A stretch of 34,082 bases of DNA from assembly GCA_030537635.1 (NCBI GenBank), contig JAUNVM010000025.1:1-34082 (forward strand), read 5' to 3'. The stretch's first letter is position 1, and the number at the start of each line of letters is the position of its first letter. The notes under the pieces are model-generated. The model saw only the letters and a list, made by a program, of their open reading frames with translations. It searched no databases and was not told the DNA's origin. The translations under genes were made by a program, and so were the position numbers. Source of the stretch: Flaviflexus sp. (GTDB lineage: Bacteria; Actinomycetota; Actinomycetes; Actinomycetales; Actinomycetaceae). This document shows positions 8,050-16,231 of the stretch, in pieces.

Positions 8050-9762
8050 ATGAATATTCTGGCTACTGCATACCAGCCGCCGGCGGAGCCATTAGGCTCA
8101 CTCACGCTGTCGGCCCTGGTGGCAATGCTGCCCCTGCTCACCATGTTCCTCACGCTCGGCCTCCTTCGCTGGAAGGCCCACTGGGCGGGCATTGCCTCGC
8201 TGACGGTCGCCGTTGTTGTTGCCGTCGCGGTGTTTAAGATGCCGGTGGCGTATGCCGCGCTCTCGGCCTCCCAGGGTGCTGCCTTTGGCATCTTCCCCAT
8301 CACCTACATCGTCCTATCAGCGGTGTGGCTTTACGAGCTCACCGTTGTCTCGGGGCGCTTCGAGGATCTGCGCTCCACCTTCCAGCTCATCTCCGATGAT
8401 CCACGCGTCCTCGCCGTCCTTATCGCCTACTGCTTCGGCGGGCTCATGGAGGCCCTGGCCGGCTTCGGCGCCCCCGTCGCCATCACCGGCGTCATGCTCA
8501 TGACGATCGGATACAAGCCGATGCGGGCGGCGTGCACGGTGCTGCTCGCCAACACTGCCCCGGTGGCCTTCGGCGCCATCGCCATCCCCATCATTACCGC
8601 GGGCCGACTCACCGGAATCGACTACCACGCCATTGGTGCCACCGTGTCGACCCAGACCGGCCTGCTCGCTTGGTTCATTCCGATCGTGCTGCTCTTCGTT
8701 GCCGACGGCAAGCGGGGCGTCAAGGAAGTCTGGCCCGCCGCCCTCGTCATCGGCATCGCCTTTGCGGCCGGCAACATCATTTCGGCGCACTGGATTTCCG
8801 TCGAGCTCACCGACATCATCTCCTCCCTGTCCGGCCTCACCGCCGGCGTGCTCTTCCTCAAGGTGTGGAAACCCAAGGGAACCGCCGAGGCGAAGGCTCG
8901 CCTCCAGGAGGAGGCCCACCTGGCACCGCGCGATGGCGGGGCGGTAACCGAGCAGAAGAACGTCGTTGTCGAGAACAAGTCCGCTGAGCTCACTCCGGGC
9001 CGGATCGGCATGGCGCTGCTGCCCTATATTCTCGTTGTCGTCGTCTTCTCGCTCGCCAAGCTGGTTCCGCCGATCACGCGGGCAATTGACGGCACGAACA
9101 TCAAGTTCGGCTGGCCAGGCCTGGACGGCAACATCCTCGGTGCCAATGGCGAGCCGTCCGGCTCGACCATCTACAACTTCCAGTGGCTGTCCTCCCCGGG
9201 CACCCTGCTCATCATCGCCGGTATCATCTGCGCCATTGCGTTCAAGATGAAGCCGGATGTCGTCATCAAGACCTTCATCGACACCGTGGTCAAGCTCCGC
9301 TGGACCTTCCTCACCATCGCCTCCGTGCTCGCGCTCGCCTTCGTCATGAACATGTCGGGCCAGACCGTGACGCTCGGAACATGGATCGCCGGAACCGGCG
9401 CCGCCTTTGCTTTCTTCTCGCCGATTCTCGGCTGGATTGGTACCGCGGTCACCGGCTCCGACACCTCGGCGAATGCCCTGTTCGCTACCCTGCAGCAGAC
9501 GGCCGCCGCCGAGGCCGGTATCCGCGAAACCCTGCTCGTGTCGGCGAATACGGCCGGCGGCGTTATCGGCAAGATGATCAGCCCGCAGAACCTCGCGATC
9601 GCCGCGACCGCGGTGGGGCTGGTGGGCCGCGAGTCCGACATCTTCCGCCGAGTTATCGGCTGGTCGGTCGGCCTCCTCGTCCTGCTCTGCATCCTTATCG
9701 GGCTGCAGTCCACGCCGGTTCTCAGCTGGATGCTTCCCGCGGTTTCTGAACTTGCTCCCTAG
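8050..9762 (+). CDS. lctP: L-lactate permease, LctP family
   Basis: A 570-residue polytopic inner-membrane protein of the lactate permease family (TC 2.A.14), importing lactate with protons. The sequence is a run of hydrophobic segments from residue about 12 to the C-terminus, with family-typical blocks FGGLMEALAGFGAPVAITG near residues 130-150 and TGSDTSANALFATLQQTAA near 470-490 followed by GGVIGKMISPQNLAIA. A hydrophilic loop with many Lys/Glu lies around 275-315. The ATG at 8050 has AAGGAG at 8039-8044; translation from further upstream would add a charged, non-membrane leader. Position 9 bases before lldE and downstream of the D-lactate dehydrogenase-like gene makes lactate the likely substrate; glycolate is also carried by some family members. 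Confidence 0.93.
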   Translation: MNILATAYQPPAEPLGSLTLSALVAMLPLLTMFLTLGLLRWKAHWAGIASLTVAVVVAVAVFKMPVAYAALSASQGAAFGIFPITYIVLSAVWLYELTVVSGRFEDLRSTFQLISDDPRVLAVLIAYCFGGLMEALAGFGAPVAITGVMLMTIGYKPMRAACTVLLANTAPVAFGAIAIPIITAGRLTGIDYHAIGATVSTQTGLLAWFIPIVLLFVADGKRGVKEVWPAALVIGIAFAAGNIISAHWISVELTDIISSLSGLTAGVLFLKVWKPKGTAEAKARLQEEAHLAPRDGGAVTEQKNVVVENKSAELTPGRIGMALLPYILVVVVFSLAKLVPPITRAIDGTNIKFGWPGLDGNILGANGEPSGSTIYNFQWLSSPGTLLIIAGIICAIAFKMKPDVVIKTFIDTVVKLRWTFLTIASVLALAFVMNMSGQTVTLGTWIAGTGAAFAFFSPILGWIGTAVTGSDTSANALFATLQQTAAAEAGIRETLLVSANTAGGVIGKMISPQNLAIAATAVGLVGRESDIFRRVIGWSVGLLVLLCILIGLQSTPVLSWMLPAVSELAP

Positions 9763-9771
9763 GAGGGGAAA

Positions 9772-10560
9772 ATGACCGAGACGATCCGTCCGGGAGAGGG
9801 TATCACCGTCGCCCTCTTCGCCACCTGCATCAATGACACGATGTTCCCCGAGACGCCGAAGGCCACGGTCGCGGTACTTGAGAGGCTCGGATGTCGGGTG
9901 GAATTCCCACGAGCCCAGACGTGCTGCGGGCAGATCTTCACCAATACCGGGTACTTCGATGAGTCGACCGGCTCGATCCTCACCTATCTTGAGGCCTTCG
10001 AGGGATACGACTACATCATCGGCCCATCCGGCTCCTGCGTCGGGGCGATCCGTCACCAGCATCCCATGCTGGCGGACCGCCTCGTCGAGAAGGGGGAGAT
10101 GGCGGAATCGGTGGCGGAGCGCGTCGCCGCCCTTGCCAAGAAAACCTACGACTTCCCCGAGTTCATCATCGATGTGCTCGGCGTGGAGAACGTGGGAGCC
10201 TACTTCCCGCACCGGGTCACCTACCATCCCACCTGCCATTCCCTGCGGGTGACGAAGGTGGGGGATAGGCCCTATCGCCTGCTCAAGGCGGTGCGCGGGC
10301 TCGATCTGGTGGAGCTGCCCGATGCCGACCGGTGCTGCGGCTTCGGCGGCACCTTCTCCATGAAGAACCCGGACGTCTCGGTGTCCATGGCCTCCGATAA
10401 GGCTCGGCATGTGGCCTCCACTGGCGCCGAATTCCTCGTCGCCGGAGACAATTCCTGCCTGCTCAACATCTCGGGCATCCTCGCCCGCCAGCAGAGCGGA
10501 ATCCAACCCATGCACCTGGCGGAGATTCTCGCCCAGACCGAGGAAGGAGTCAGCCAATGA
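9772..10560 (+). CDS. lldE: L-lactate oxidation complex subunit LldE/LutA
   Basis: A 262-residue cysteine-rich CCG-domain protein, first subunit of the LldEFG (LutABC) iron-sulfur complex that oxidises L-lactate to pyruvate. Both CCG blocks are present: QTCCGQIFTNTGYFDES near residues 45-60, and HPTCHSLR plus DRCCGFGGTFSMKNPD near residues 150-200; the typical C-terminal MHLAEIL is also seen. SD AGGAGGGG lies 6-12 bases before the ATG. The gene begins 9 bases after lctP and its TGA overlaps the ATG of lldF by four bases, so the three lld genes are translationally coupled. Confidence 0.94.
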   Translation: MTETIRPGEGITVALFATCINDTMFPETPKATVAVLERLGCRVEFPRAQTCCGQIFTNTGYFDESTGSILTYLEAFEGYDYIIGPSGSCVGAIRHQHPMLADRLVEKGEMAESVAERVAALAKKTYDFPEFIIDVLGVENVGAYFPHRVTYHPTCHSLRVTKVGDRPYRLLKAVRGLDLVELPDADRCCGFGGTFSMKNPDVSVSMASDKARHVASTGAEFLVAGDNSCLLNISGILARQQSGIQPMHLAEILAQTEEGVSQ

Positions 10561-12089
10561 GCGCCCTCGAACTCGACCCGGACGGTCGGCTCACCCCGGC
10601 ACCGCCCGCCGGAGATCTCATTGATTCCCCGCCCTTCCCCAAGGCCGCGGCCAAGGAGATCAACAAACCGGAACAGCGGAAGAATCTCTACCACGCCACC
10701 CACACCATTCGCGTCAAGCGCCACAACGCCGTCGAGGAGGTGCCCAATTGGGAGGAGCTCCGCCGCGCCGGCGAGCAGATCAAGAATCGTATCTTGCGGA
10801 ACATGGATGACTATCTCATCCAGCTTGAGGAATCGCTGACCCGTAACGGCGCCCACGTCCACTGGGCACGCGACGCGAAGGAAGCCAACGAGATCGTCAC
10901 CTCCCTCGTCAAGGCGGCCCACGCCGAGGAAGTGGTCAAGGTGAAATCTATGGCCACCCAGGAGATCGATCTCAACGAGGCGCTCGAGGAGGCCGGCATC
11001 GCCGCCTGGGAGACCGATCTGGCCGAGCTTATCGTCCAGCTCGGCCACGATCGGCCCTCCCACATCCTCGTGCCCGCCATCCATCGCAACCGCTCCGAGG
11101 TGCGCGAAATCTTCCTGGAGGAGATGGGCAGGTATGGCACGGCGGCGCCGGAGGGTCTGGATGACACCCCGGCCAACCTGGCGAATGCGGCCAGAACCCA
11201 CCTGCGCAATAAGTTCCTACGCGCCACCGTTGGCGTCTCGGGAGCCAATTTCGCCATCGCGGACACCGGATCCCTCGTCATCGTCGAATCCGAGGGCAAT
11301 GGCCGCATGTGCCTCACCCTGCCCAAGACCCTCATCTCCGTCGTCGGCATTGAAAAGATGCTGCCCACCTTCGACGATCTCGAGGTCTTCCTCCAGCTGC
11401 TGCCGCGGTCCTCGACCGCGGAGCGGATGAATCCCTACACCTCGATCTGGTCGGGGGTGACCGAGGGGGACGGGCCGGAGAACGTCCACGTCGTCCTCAT
11501 CGACAACGGCCGGACGAAGGCGCTCGCGGACCGCGAGGGCAGGGAGGCGCTGCGCTGCATCCGCTGCTCGGCCTGCCTCAACATCTGCCCGGTCTTCGAA
11601 AAGGTGGGCGGGCACGCCTACGGCTCGGTCTATCCGGGCCCGATCGGCGCGATTCTCAATCCGCAGATTCGCGGCGTTGCCTCCGCCGTTGACCGCTCCC
11701 TGCCCTTCGCCTCCTCGCTGTGCGGGGCCTGTTCGGAGGTGTGCCCCGTGCGCATTCCCATCGCCGACCTGTTGGTGACGATGCGCTCGCGGGTCATCGA
11801 TGCGAAGAAGGCCGAGCGCAACAAGAACATCGTCTCCAAGGTGACTCACGCCAGTGCCGAGGCCCAGGCCATGAAGGCTGGGGCGTGGGCCATGGCGGAT
11901 CACAAGAATCTCGAGAAGGTGCAACGGGCCTCGACGGCCTCCGGCGCCGTCATGGGCAAGGTCATGGGGAAGATTGGGCCCATGCCCTGGCCGCTGTCGA
12001 CATGGACGAACGCGAGAGACGTGCCCATCCCGCCCACGGAATCCTTCCGCCAGTGGTGGGACCGCACTCGCGGGGAGGAGGAGAAATGA
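10557..12089 (+). CDS. lldF: L-lactate oxidation Fe-S protein LldF/LutB
   Basis: A 510-residue LutB-type protein that carries the ferredoxin-like electron transfer centres of the L-lactate oxidising complex. The N-terminal LUD domain includes RNKFLRATVGVSGANFAIAD and GSLVIVESEGNGR. Two cysteine clusters are visible: C334-IR-C337-SA-C340-LNI-C344-P and C389-GA-C392-SEV-C396-P. The C-terminal end (SFRQWWDRTRG) matches the usual family ending. The start overlaps lldE (ATGA) and the stop overlaps lldG (ATGA), with SD AAGGAGTC inside lldE. The length is slightly above the usual 470-490 because of an N-terminal extension rich in Pro. Confidence 0.94.
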   Translation: MSALELDPDGRLTPAPPAGDLIDSPPFPKAAAKEINKPEQRKNLYHATHTIRVKRHNAVEEVPNWEELRRAGEQIKNRILRNMDDYLIQLEESLTRNGAHVHWARDAKEANEIVTSLVKAAHAEEVVKVKSMATQEIDLNEALEEAGIAAWETDLAELIVQLGHDRPSHILVPAIHRNRSEVREIFLEEMGRYGTAAPEGLDDTPANLANAARTHLRNKFLRATVGVSGANFAIADTGSLVIVESEGNGRMCLTLPKTLISVVGIEKMLPTFDDLEVFLQLLPRSSTAERMNPYTSIWSGVTEGDGPENVHVVLIDNGRTKALADREGREALRCIRCSACLNICPVFEKVGGHAYGSVYPGPIGAILNPQIRGVASAVDRSLPFASSLCGACSEVCPVRIPIADLLVTMRSRVIDAKKAERNKNIVSKVTHASAEAQAMKAGAWAMADHKNLEKVQRASTASGAVMGKVMGKIGPMPWPLSTWTNARDVPIPPTESFRQWWDRTRGEEEK

Positions 12090-12745
12090 GCAGCGCCAAG
12101 GAAGAGATTCTCGCCCGGGTCCGCTCCGCCATCGCCGACATTCCCGCCGGCAGTGTGGAGGAGCGTGCCCCCATCGATTGGGAGTACGCCCGGGGCATGG
12201 AGATCGACGGGGACCTTGTCAACGTCTTTGCCGAACGGGTCGAGGACTATCGCGCCGTCGTGGTTCGCTGCGGCGAGAACGAGATTGAGGACAAGATTGG
12301 CGAGGCGGTCAAGCACCACAACGCCTCTTCGCTTCTCATCCCGCCCGGGCTCGAAGACTCCTGGTCGGCGGCCGCCGAGGGCGCCGGCACCCGCCTCGTG
12401 ACCGAGGAGGACGGCCAGCTCAGCGCCAAAGAACTCAACGTCGTCGACGGGGTGCTCACCGCCTCCGCCGTCGGCATTGCCGATACGGGAACTATTGTGC
12501 TCGATCACGGGGCGGGACAGGGCCGCCGGGCCCTCTCCCTCGTTCCCGACCTCCACATTTGCGTGGTGCGCGCCGATCAGGTGGTGACCAATGTTCCGCA
12601 GGCCATTGCCCGCCTCGGCGACGCGGTGCGGGCCGGCCAACCGCTCACGTGGATTTCCGGGCCCTCGGCCACCTCGGATATCGAGCTGTCCCGCGTTGAG
12701 GGCGTGCACGGCCCGCGAACCTTGCACGTCATTATCGCCGGATAA
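12086..12745 (+). CDS. lldG: L-lactate oxidation protein LldG/LutC
   Basis: A 219-residue LUD-domain protein (LutC/YkgG), third part of the L-lactate oxidation complex. Typical features are AKEEILARVRSAI at the N-terminus, GIADTGTIVLDHG, RALSLVPDLHICVV and the closing SGPSATSDIEL and HGPRTLHVIIAG. The ATG at 12086 follows GGGGAGGAGGAG and overlaps the lldF stop. A longer in-frame reading back to 11720 lies entirely within lldF and is rejected. It is the last gene of the cluster, followed by a strong terminator. Confidence 0.93.
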   Translation: MSSAKEEILARVRSAIADIPAGSVEERAPIDWEYARGMEIDGDLVNVFAERVEDYRAVVVRCGENEIEDKIGEAVKHHNASSLLIPPGLEDSWSAAAEGAGTRLVTEEDGQLSAKELNVVDGVLTASAVGIADTGTIVLDHGAGQGRRALSLVPDLHICVVRADQVVTNVPQAIARLGDAVRAGQPLTWISGPSATSDIELSRVEGVHGPRTLHVIIAG

Positions 12746-12763
12746 TTCAGACAACACGACACG

Positions 12764-12803
12764 GGCTAAAAGGCGGGGAGGGTTTCCTCCCCGCCTTTTA
12801 GCC
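12764..12803. terminator. Strong 18-bp stem terminator closing the lactate cluster
   Basis: The arms 12764-12781 and 12786-12803 are exact reverse complements around a GTTT loop. The stem contains an A-run on the left and a T-run (TTTT, 12796-12799) on the right, so it could work in both directions. It lies 19 bases after the lldG stop. Confidence 0.9.
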
Positions 12804-13002
12804 GCGTCCGCCAATCGCGCGCCAGTTGCTCGCCGCCTTGCGGACCCCGTTCGCCCGACCCTGAGCCCGCCCGTATTTTCGCGCATTACCCTTGGTCAGA
12901 TGGGGAAGTTAACTCTCTAACATTCGGGACTCTTAGCCCACAGTATTTGTGTCGGTCGGGCGATACTAGGGGCTGTTGTCAACCTGGAGTCGCAGCTTTT
13001 CC

Positions 13003-14604
13003 ATGATCAGCGTGTTTACGTTCCTCAGTGAACAACCCGTTCTTCTGTCCTTCGTTCTCATCGGCATCGGCATGCTTCTTGGCCACCTCAAGGTGCGGGG
13101 CATTGGCCTGGGCGCGGCCGCCGTGCTCTTCGTCGCCATCGGCCTGGCCGCCTGGGGGCAGGCCTACGGCGTCGAGGTCAAGGTGCCCCACGTCATGGGC
13201 ATCTTCGGCCTGTCGATCTTCGCCTTCGCGATCGGTAACAACTCCGGCGGCAACTTCTTCCAGTCGCTCAAGCGAGCCACCGGCCCCATCGTCTCCCTCG
13301 TCCTGCTGTACATTGGGGCGGCCGCGGTTGCCTACTACGTGGGACGCTATGTGTTTGACATGGACATGGCGCTGATCGGCGGCACCTTCGCCGGCGCCCT
13401 GACAAATACTCCGGCGCTGGCCGCGGTGGGCGAATCCTCGGGCGATGCCGCAGGAGCCACGGTCGGCTATGCGGTGGCCTATCTCTTTGGCGTGGTCGGC
13501 ATGATCATCGCCGCCCACGTTGCCCTCTCCACCTCGCACCGGGACCCGGATACTCCCTCGCCGATTACCCACACGAACGTGCGTGTTGAGCGGACCGATC
13601 ACCCGACCGTGGGTGCTCTCATGCGGGAGCTGGACACGAAGATCGAGTTCTCGCGCCTGCGTCGGGGAGAGCAGGGACCCATCTGGATTCCCGAGTCCAC
13701 CGATGTTTTTGAAAAGGACGATCTCGTCACCGTGGTCGGAACGATCGACTACGTCTCCAAGGCGGTTGACCTGCTCGGTCACCGCTCCACTCACTCACTG
13801 CGCCAGGACCGTCGCTTCCTCGACTTCCGCCGCATCACCCTGTCCGAACCTCGCCTCGTTGGCAAGACCATTGCCGAGCTCGATGAGATTCTCGATGAGC
13901 GGTGGGGCGCGAAGATTTCCCGCGTGCGCCGCGGCGACTCCGACATGCTTGCCATCCCCGGGCTCGTGGCGGAAATGGGGGACCGGGTGCGCGTGGTCGG
14001 TCCGACGATGAAGCTCAAGGAGATCTCGAAGTGGCTGGGCGATTCGGCCCGTGGCCTCACCGACATCAACCCGATCGCCCTCGGCTTCGGCCTTGCCATT
14101 GGCATCCTCATCGGTGAGACGGAGATTCCGCTACCCGGCGGATCCACCTTCTCCCTCGGCTCCGCCGCCGGCGTCCTTATCGTCGGGCTCATCATGGGCA
14201 AGATCGGCCGGGTGGGCAATATCGTCACCGCCCTTCCCAACACGGCCAACGCGGTACTCTCCGAATTTGGTCTGCTCCTCTTCCTCGCCCAGGCGGGCAC
14301 CAATGCTGGCGGCGAAATCGCGGCCGCCTTCACGGGCGATGCGTGGTGGCAAATCCTTGTTCTCGGCTTCCTCATCACCTCGTTCATGGCGGTGGGCCTC
14401 ACCATCGTCATGAAGAGGGTGTTCAAGATGGGCGGGACGAAGCTTTCCGGCCTGCTGGCCGGCGCGCAAACCCAGCCCGCGGTTCTCGCCTTCGCCAACG
14501 ACCGAACCAATACCGATCCTCGGGTGGCCCTCGGCTACGCCCTCGTCTATCCCGTCGCCATGATCGGCAAGATCCTCGTCGCCCACATCCTCGGCGGGCT
14601 GTGA
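13003..14604 (+). CDS. AspT/YidE-type transporter with two TrkA-C domains
   Basis: A 533-residue membrane protein of the aspartate:alanine exchanger family (TC 2.A.81). Two homologous membrane halves, each about five helices, flank two cytosolic RCK_C/TrkA-C domains (about residues 190-250 and 270-350). The duplicated signature is visible: GNNSGGNFFQSL and GGTFAGALTNTPALAAV in the first half; AGTNAGGEIAAAF and LSGLLAGAQTQPAVLAF in the second. The substrate is unknown; family members exchange amino acids or dicarboxylates. The start is uncertain: ATG 13003 begins directly before the first helix but has only a distant GGAG, and an in-frame TTG at 12976 lies eight bases after a GATACT element, which might allow a leaderless start nine residues earlier. 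The gene is a single transcription unit after the lactate terminator; no terminator is obvious behind it. Confidence 0.88.
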   Translation: MISVFTFLSEQPVLLSFVLIGIGMLLGHLKVRGIGLGAAAVLFVAIGLAAWGQAYGVEVKVPHVMGIFGLSIFAFAIGNNSGGNFFQSLKRATGPIVSLVLLYIGAAAVAYYVGRYVFDMDMALIGGTFAGALTNTPALAAVGESSGDAAGATVGYAVAYLFGVVGMIIAAHVALSTSHRDPDTPSPITHTNVRVERTDHPTVGALMRELDTKIEFSRLRRGEQGPIWIPESTDVFEKDDLVTVVGTIDYVSKAVDLLGHRSTHSLRQDRRFLDFRRITLSEPRLVGKTIAELDEILDERWGAKISRVRRGDSDMLAIPGLVAEMGDRVRVVGPTMKLKEISKWLGDSARGLTDINPIALGFGLAIGILIGETEIPLPGGSTFSLGSAAGVLIVGLIMGKIGRVGNIVTALPNTANAVLSEFGLLLFLAQAGTNAGGEIAAAFTGDAWWQILVLGFLITSFMAVGLTIVMKRVFKMGGTKLSGLLAGAQTQPAVLAFANDRTNTDPRVALGYALVYPVAMIGKILVAHILGGL

Positions 14605-14700
14605 TCCCATCCCAGGGTGCTCAGCTCTCCCGCCTCTAGCGTTAAGGCACAGTTTCCCCAAGAATTGCTTTACTCATCTTGACGGGTGGGAGGGGTTCAG

Positions 14701-14743
14701 TAATTGCCCGAGCAGTCTAGGTGATATTGGTCACTAATTGCCC
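14701..14743. repeat. Direct repeat TAATTGCCCRAG upstream of the protease gene
   Basis: TAATTGCCC occurs at 14701-14709 and again at 14735-14743, 34 bases apart, each followed by GAG or AAG. The surrounding 160 bases are AT-rich compared with the flanking genes. A short inverted repeat (GCCCA/TGGGC) overlaps the second copy. These could be regulator sites for the protease gene. Confidence 0.4.
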
Positions 14744-14750
14744 AAGTAAT

Positions 14751-14779
14751 TTGCTGGGCGGTGTAGTTTTGCGTTATCG
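14751..14779 (+). promoter_or_regulatory. Candidate promoter of the protease gene
   Basis: TTGCTG (14751-14756), a 17-base spacer and TTATCG (14774-14779) sit 23 bases before the ATG at 14803. The match to consensus is moderate. Confidence 0.35.
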
Positions 14780-14802
14780 CGACATCGAACAAAGGTTGCA
14801 TC

Positions 14803-15501
14803 ATGGGGGCTCGAAAATTCTTCACCGCGCTTATACTCCTCGTCCTTCTGATACCGCTTGCTTCAGGAAACCAGACCCCGACCTCTGCCCATCCTGCCGC
14901 AGACCGCCCGGGAGATGCGCAGCACGAAGAGCTCGTCGAAGAATCTGGCGAGCGCGTGTGGGTCGGTGAAGTCAATGGCCGGGTTGCCGAGATTGATGAC
15001 CTGCTAGCGCCTATGGTGGAAGCCGCCCCGGAAGTATTTGCGGGACGAATGCTAACCCCCGACCGTCAGCGGTTGGAGATTCGGACTGTTGCGCCGGAGT
15101 CCCCGCTTGTTGACGAACTCAGGAAGGCGGTCGGTCCCGACTTCGATGACTATGTGACCATAATTCCGGTGAAGTTCTCGCAAAGGCAGCTCGACGAGGC
15201 CGCAGATCGGTTGGTGGACCTAGATTGGGAGGCGGCAGGAATTCAAAGCGTCAGTGTCGACATCGCCCGGAACGGCGTGCGCTTAGGAATTTCTGCTCGA
15301 GGCGACCGAGGGCAAGATCTGCTTCGTCTTGGCCGTATTGATTCTGATTCCAGGGTGGCTTCAGAGCTAGCTCCCATCTCGACAGTTGCCCGGGATACCG
15401 GAGTCACTATCTGGGTGGCGGAAGATGACGAGTTGTCCGCTACCGGTACGCGGTTGAATGATGCGCCAGCTTACTCATGGTGGGGTGGGGATCCAGAGTA
15501 A
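14803..15501 (+). CDS. Serine protease, signal and propeptide part (frame interrupted)
   Basis: This 232-codon frame encodes a signal peptide (MGARKFFTALILLVLLIPLA, residues 1-20), then an acidic region resembling the pro-segment of secreted streptogrisin/alpha-lytic-type proteases (for example LAPMVEAAPEVFAGRML), and ends with APAYSWWGGDPE at a TAA (15499-15501). SD AAAGG is 8 bases before the ATG. By itself it has no catalytic domain. The next frame (+1) carries the mature protease and joins it at WWGG, so this looks like the 5' half of one gene broken by a one-base shift in a G-rich tract. Confidence 0.75.
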   Translation: MGARKFFTALILLVLLIPLASGNQTPTSAHPAADRPGDAQHEELVEESGERVWVGEVNGRVAEIDDLLAPMVEAAPEVFAGRMLTPDRQRLEIRTVAPESPLVDELRKAVGPDFDDYVTIIPVKFSQRQLDEAADRLVDLDWEAAGIQSVSVDIARNGVRLGISARGDRGQDLLRLGRIDSDSRVASELAPISTVARDTGVTIWVAEDDELSATGTRLNDAPAYSWWGGDPE

Positions 15502-16114
15502 CGCCGAGGGTGGGCGCTGCTCTGCAGGATTTCCTCTCAAACGGGGTGGGACCCGTTACCTTGTCACGGCTGGGCATTGTGGTAAGAGCTACAACACGCA
15601 ATGGATTAGCGGTCGTTATGTCGGGAAGATGGCAACAACGACCTATCCCGGAAATGCCACACGTTATGGGGACTGGCAACTGATCCGTGGCTCCTCGTAC
15701 GCTTCGCGTCTCTATTCCAGGGGTCTCACGTCTTCCTCGAGTCTCCCGATCAGCTATTGGAACTTTGGCGTTCGAACCCCGGGCCGAGAATTGTGCTCGA
15801 GCGGGTCGACAACTGGAATGCGCTGCCGGTTTACGGTTGTGAGTGTAGGGCAGACCCGCATGGTGGATAACGTGAAGACGAAGTATCTGACTATGGCACG
15901 GCATGATCCCAACCGTGATGGGCGCGGTACGTGCACGGGTACTAAAGGGGGTGACTCAGGAGGTCCTATCTACTATGTGAGTACCGCCCATCCGGGGAAG
16001 ATCGCTGTTTCCGGCTGGGTTGTTGGCAAAGCTAGAAATAACTGCGATGTGGCTTATGCCTTTGGTGAGCTGCGCGGTATCAGAGCTTGGAAGTCGGACG
16101 TCGGACCGCCATAA
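15458..16114 (+). CDS. Serine protease, trypsin-fold catalytic part (frame interrupted)
   Basis: This frame encodes a complete S1-type catalytic domain: LVTAGHC (His codon 15575-15577), YGDWQLI (Asp codon 15671-15673) and GGDSGGPIYY (Ser codon 15956-15958), with paired cysteines around GGRCSAGF, AGHC and the serine loop. The first ATG of the frame (15458) has no SD and lies inside the upstream frame, so it is unlikely to be a true start; the domain natively begins near IQSNAEGG at about 15491. It most resembles secreted actinobacterial streptogrisin/alpha-lytic-type proteases. GC by hand count is 100/180 (56%) at 15541-15720, against 43/60 (72%) in a sample of ilvB, suggesting a different history. 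Confidence 0.75.
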   Translation: MMRQLTHGGVGIQSNAEGGRCSAGFPLKRGGTRYLVTAGHCGKSYNTQWISGRYVGKMATTTYPGNATRYGDWQLIRGSSYASRLYSRGLTSSSSLPISYWNFGVRTPGRELCSSGSTTGMRCRFTVVSVGQTRMVDNVKTKYLTMARHDPNRDGRGTCTGTKGGDSGGPIYYVSTAHPGKIAVSGWVVGKARNNCDVAYAFGELRGIRAWKSDVGPP

Positions 16115-16231
16115 ACCTCCTCTGTGAGTCGCCGGTAGGCAATTGCCGTGAACAGGCGTGGGGAGGGTAGGTGCTTGAGGCATTTCCTGTGGCATCGGAT
16201 GAGAACTGCCAATCACCCACAGGAGAGTTTG

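Larger units (their letters stand above)
14803..16114 (+). pseudogene. Secreted S1-family serine protease gene split by a +1 frameshift
   Basis: The two frames above join into one proprotease if a single base is removed from the tract TGGTGGGGTGGGGA (15478-15491): WWGG then runs straight into IQSNAEGGRCSAGF. All three catalytic residues and the signal peptide are intact, and no other stop interrupts either half. The break could be a real inactivation, slippage-based phase variation, programmed frameshifting or a sequencing error; the recent-looking single lesion favours any of these over an old pseudogene. Confidence 0.7.

Noticed and set aside
11720..12085. Extended start of lldG
   Set aside because: It would lie inside lldF; the ATG at 12086 has a strong SD and the ATGA overlap typical of this cluster.
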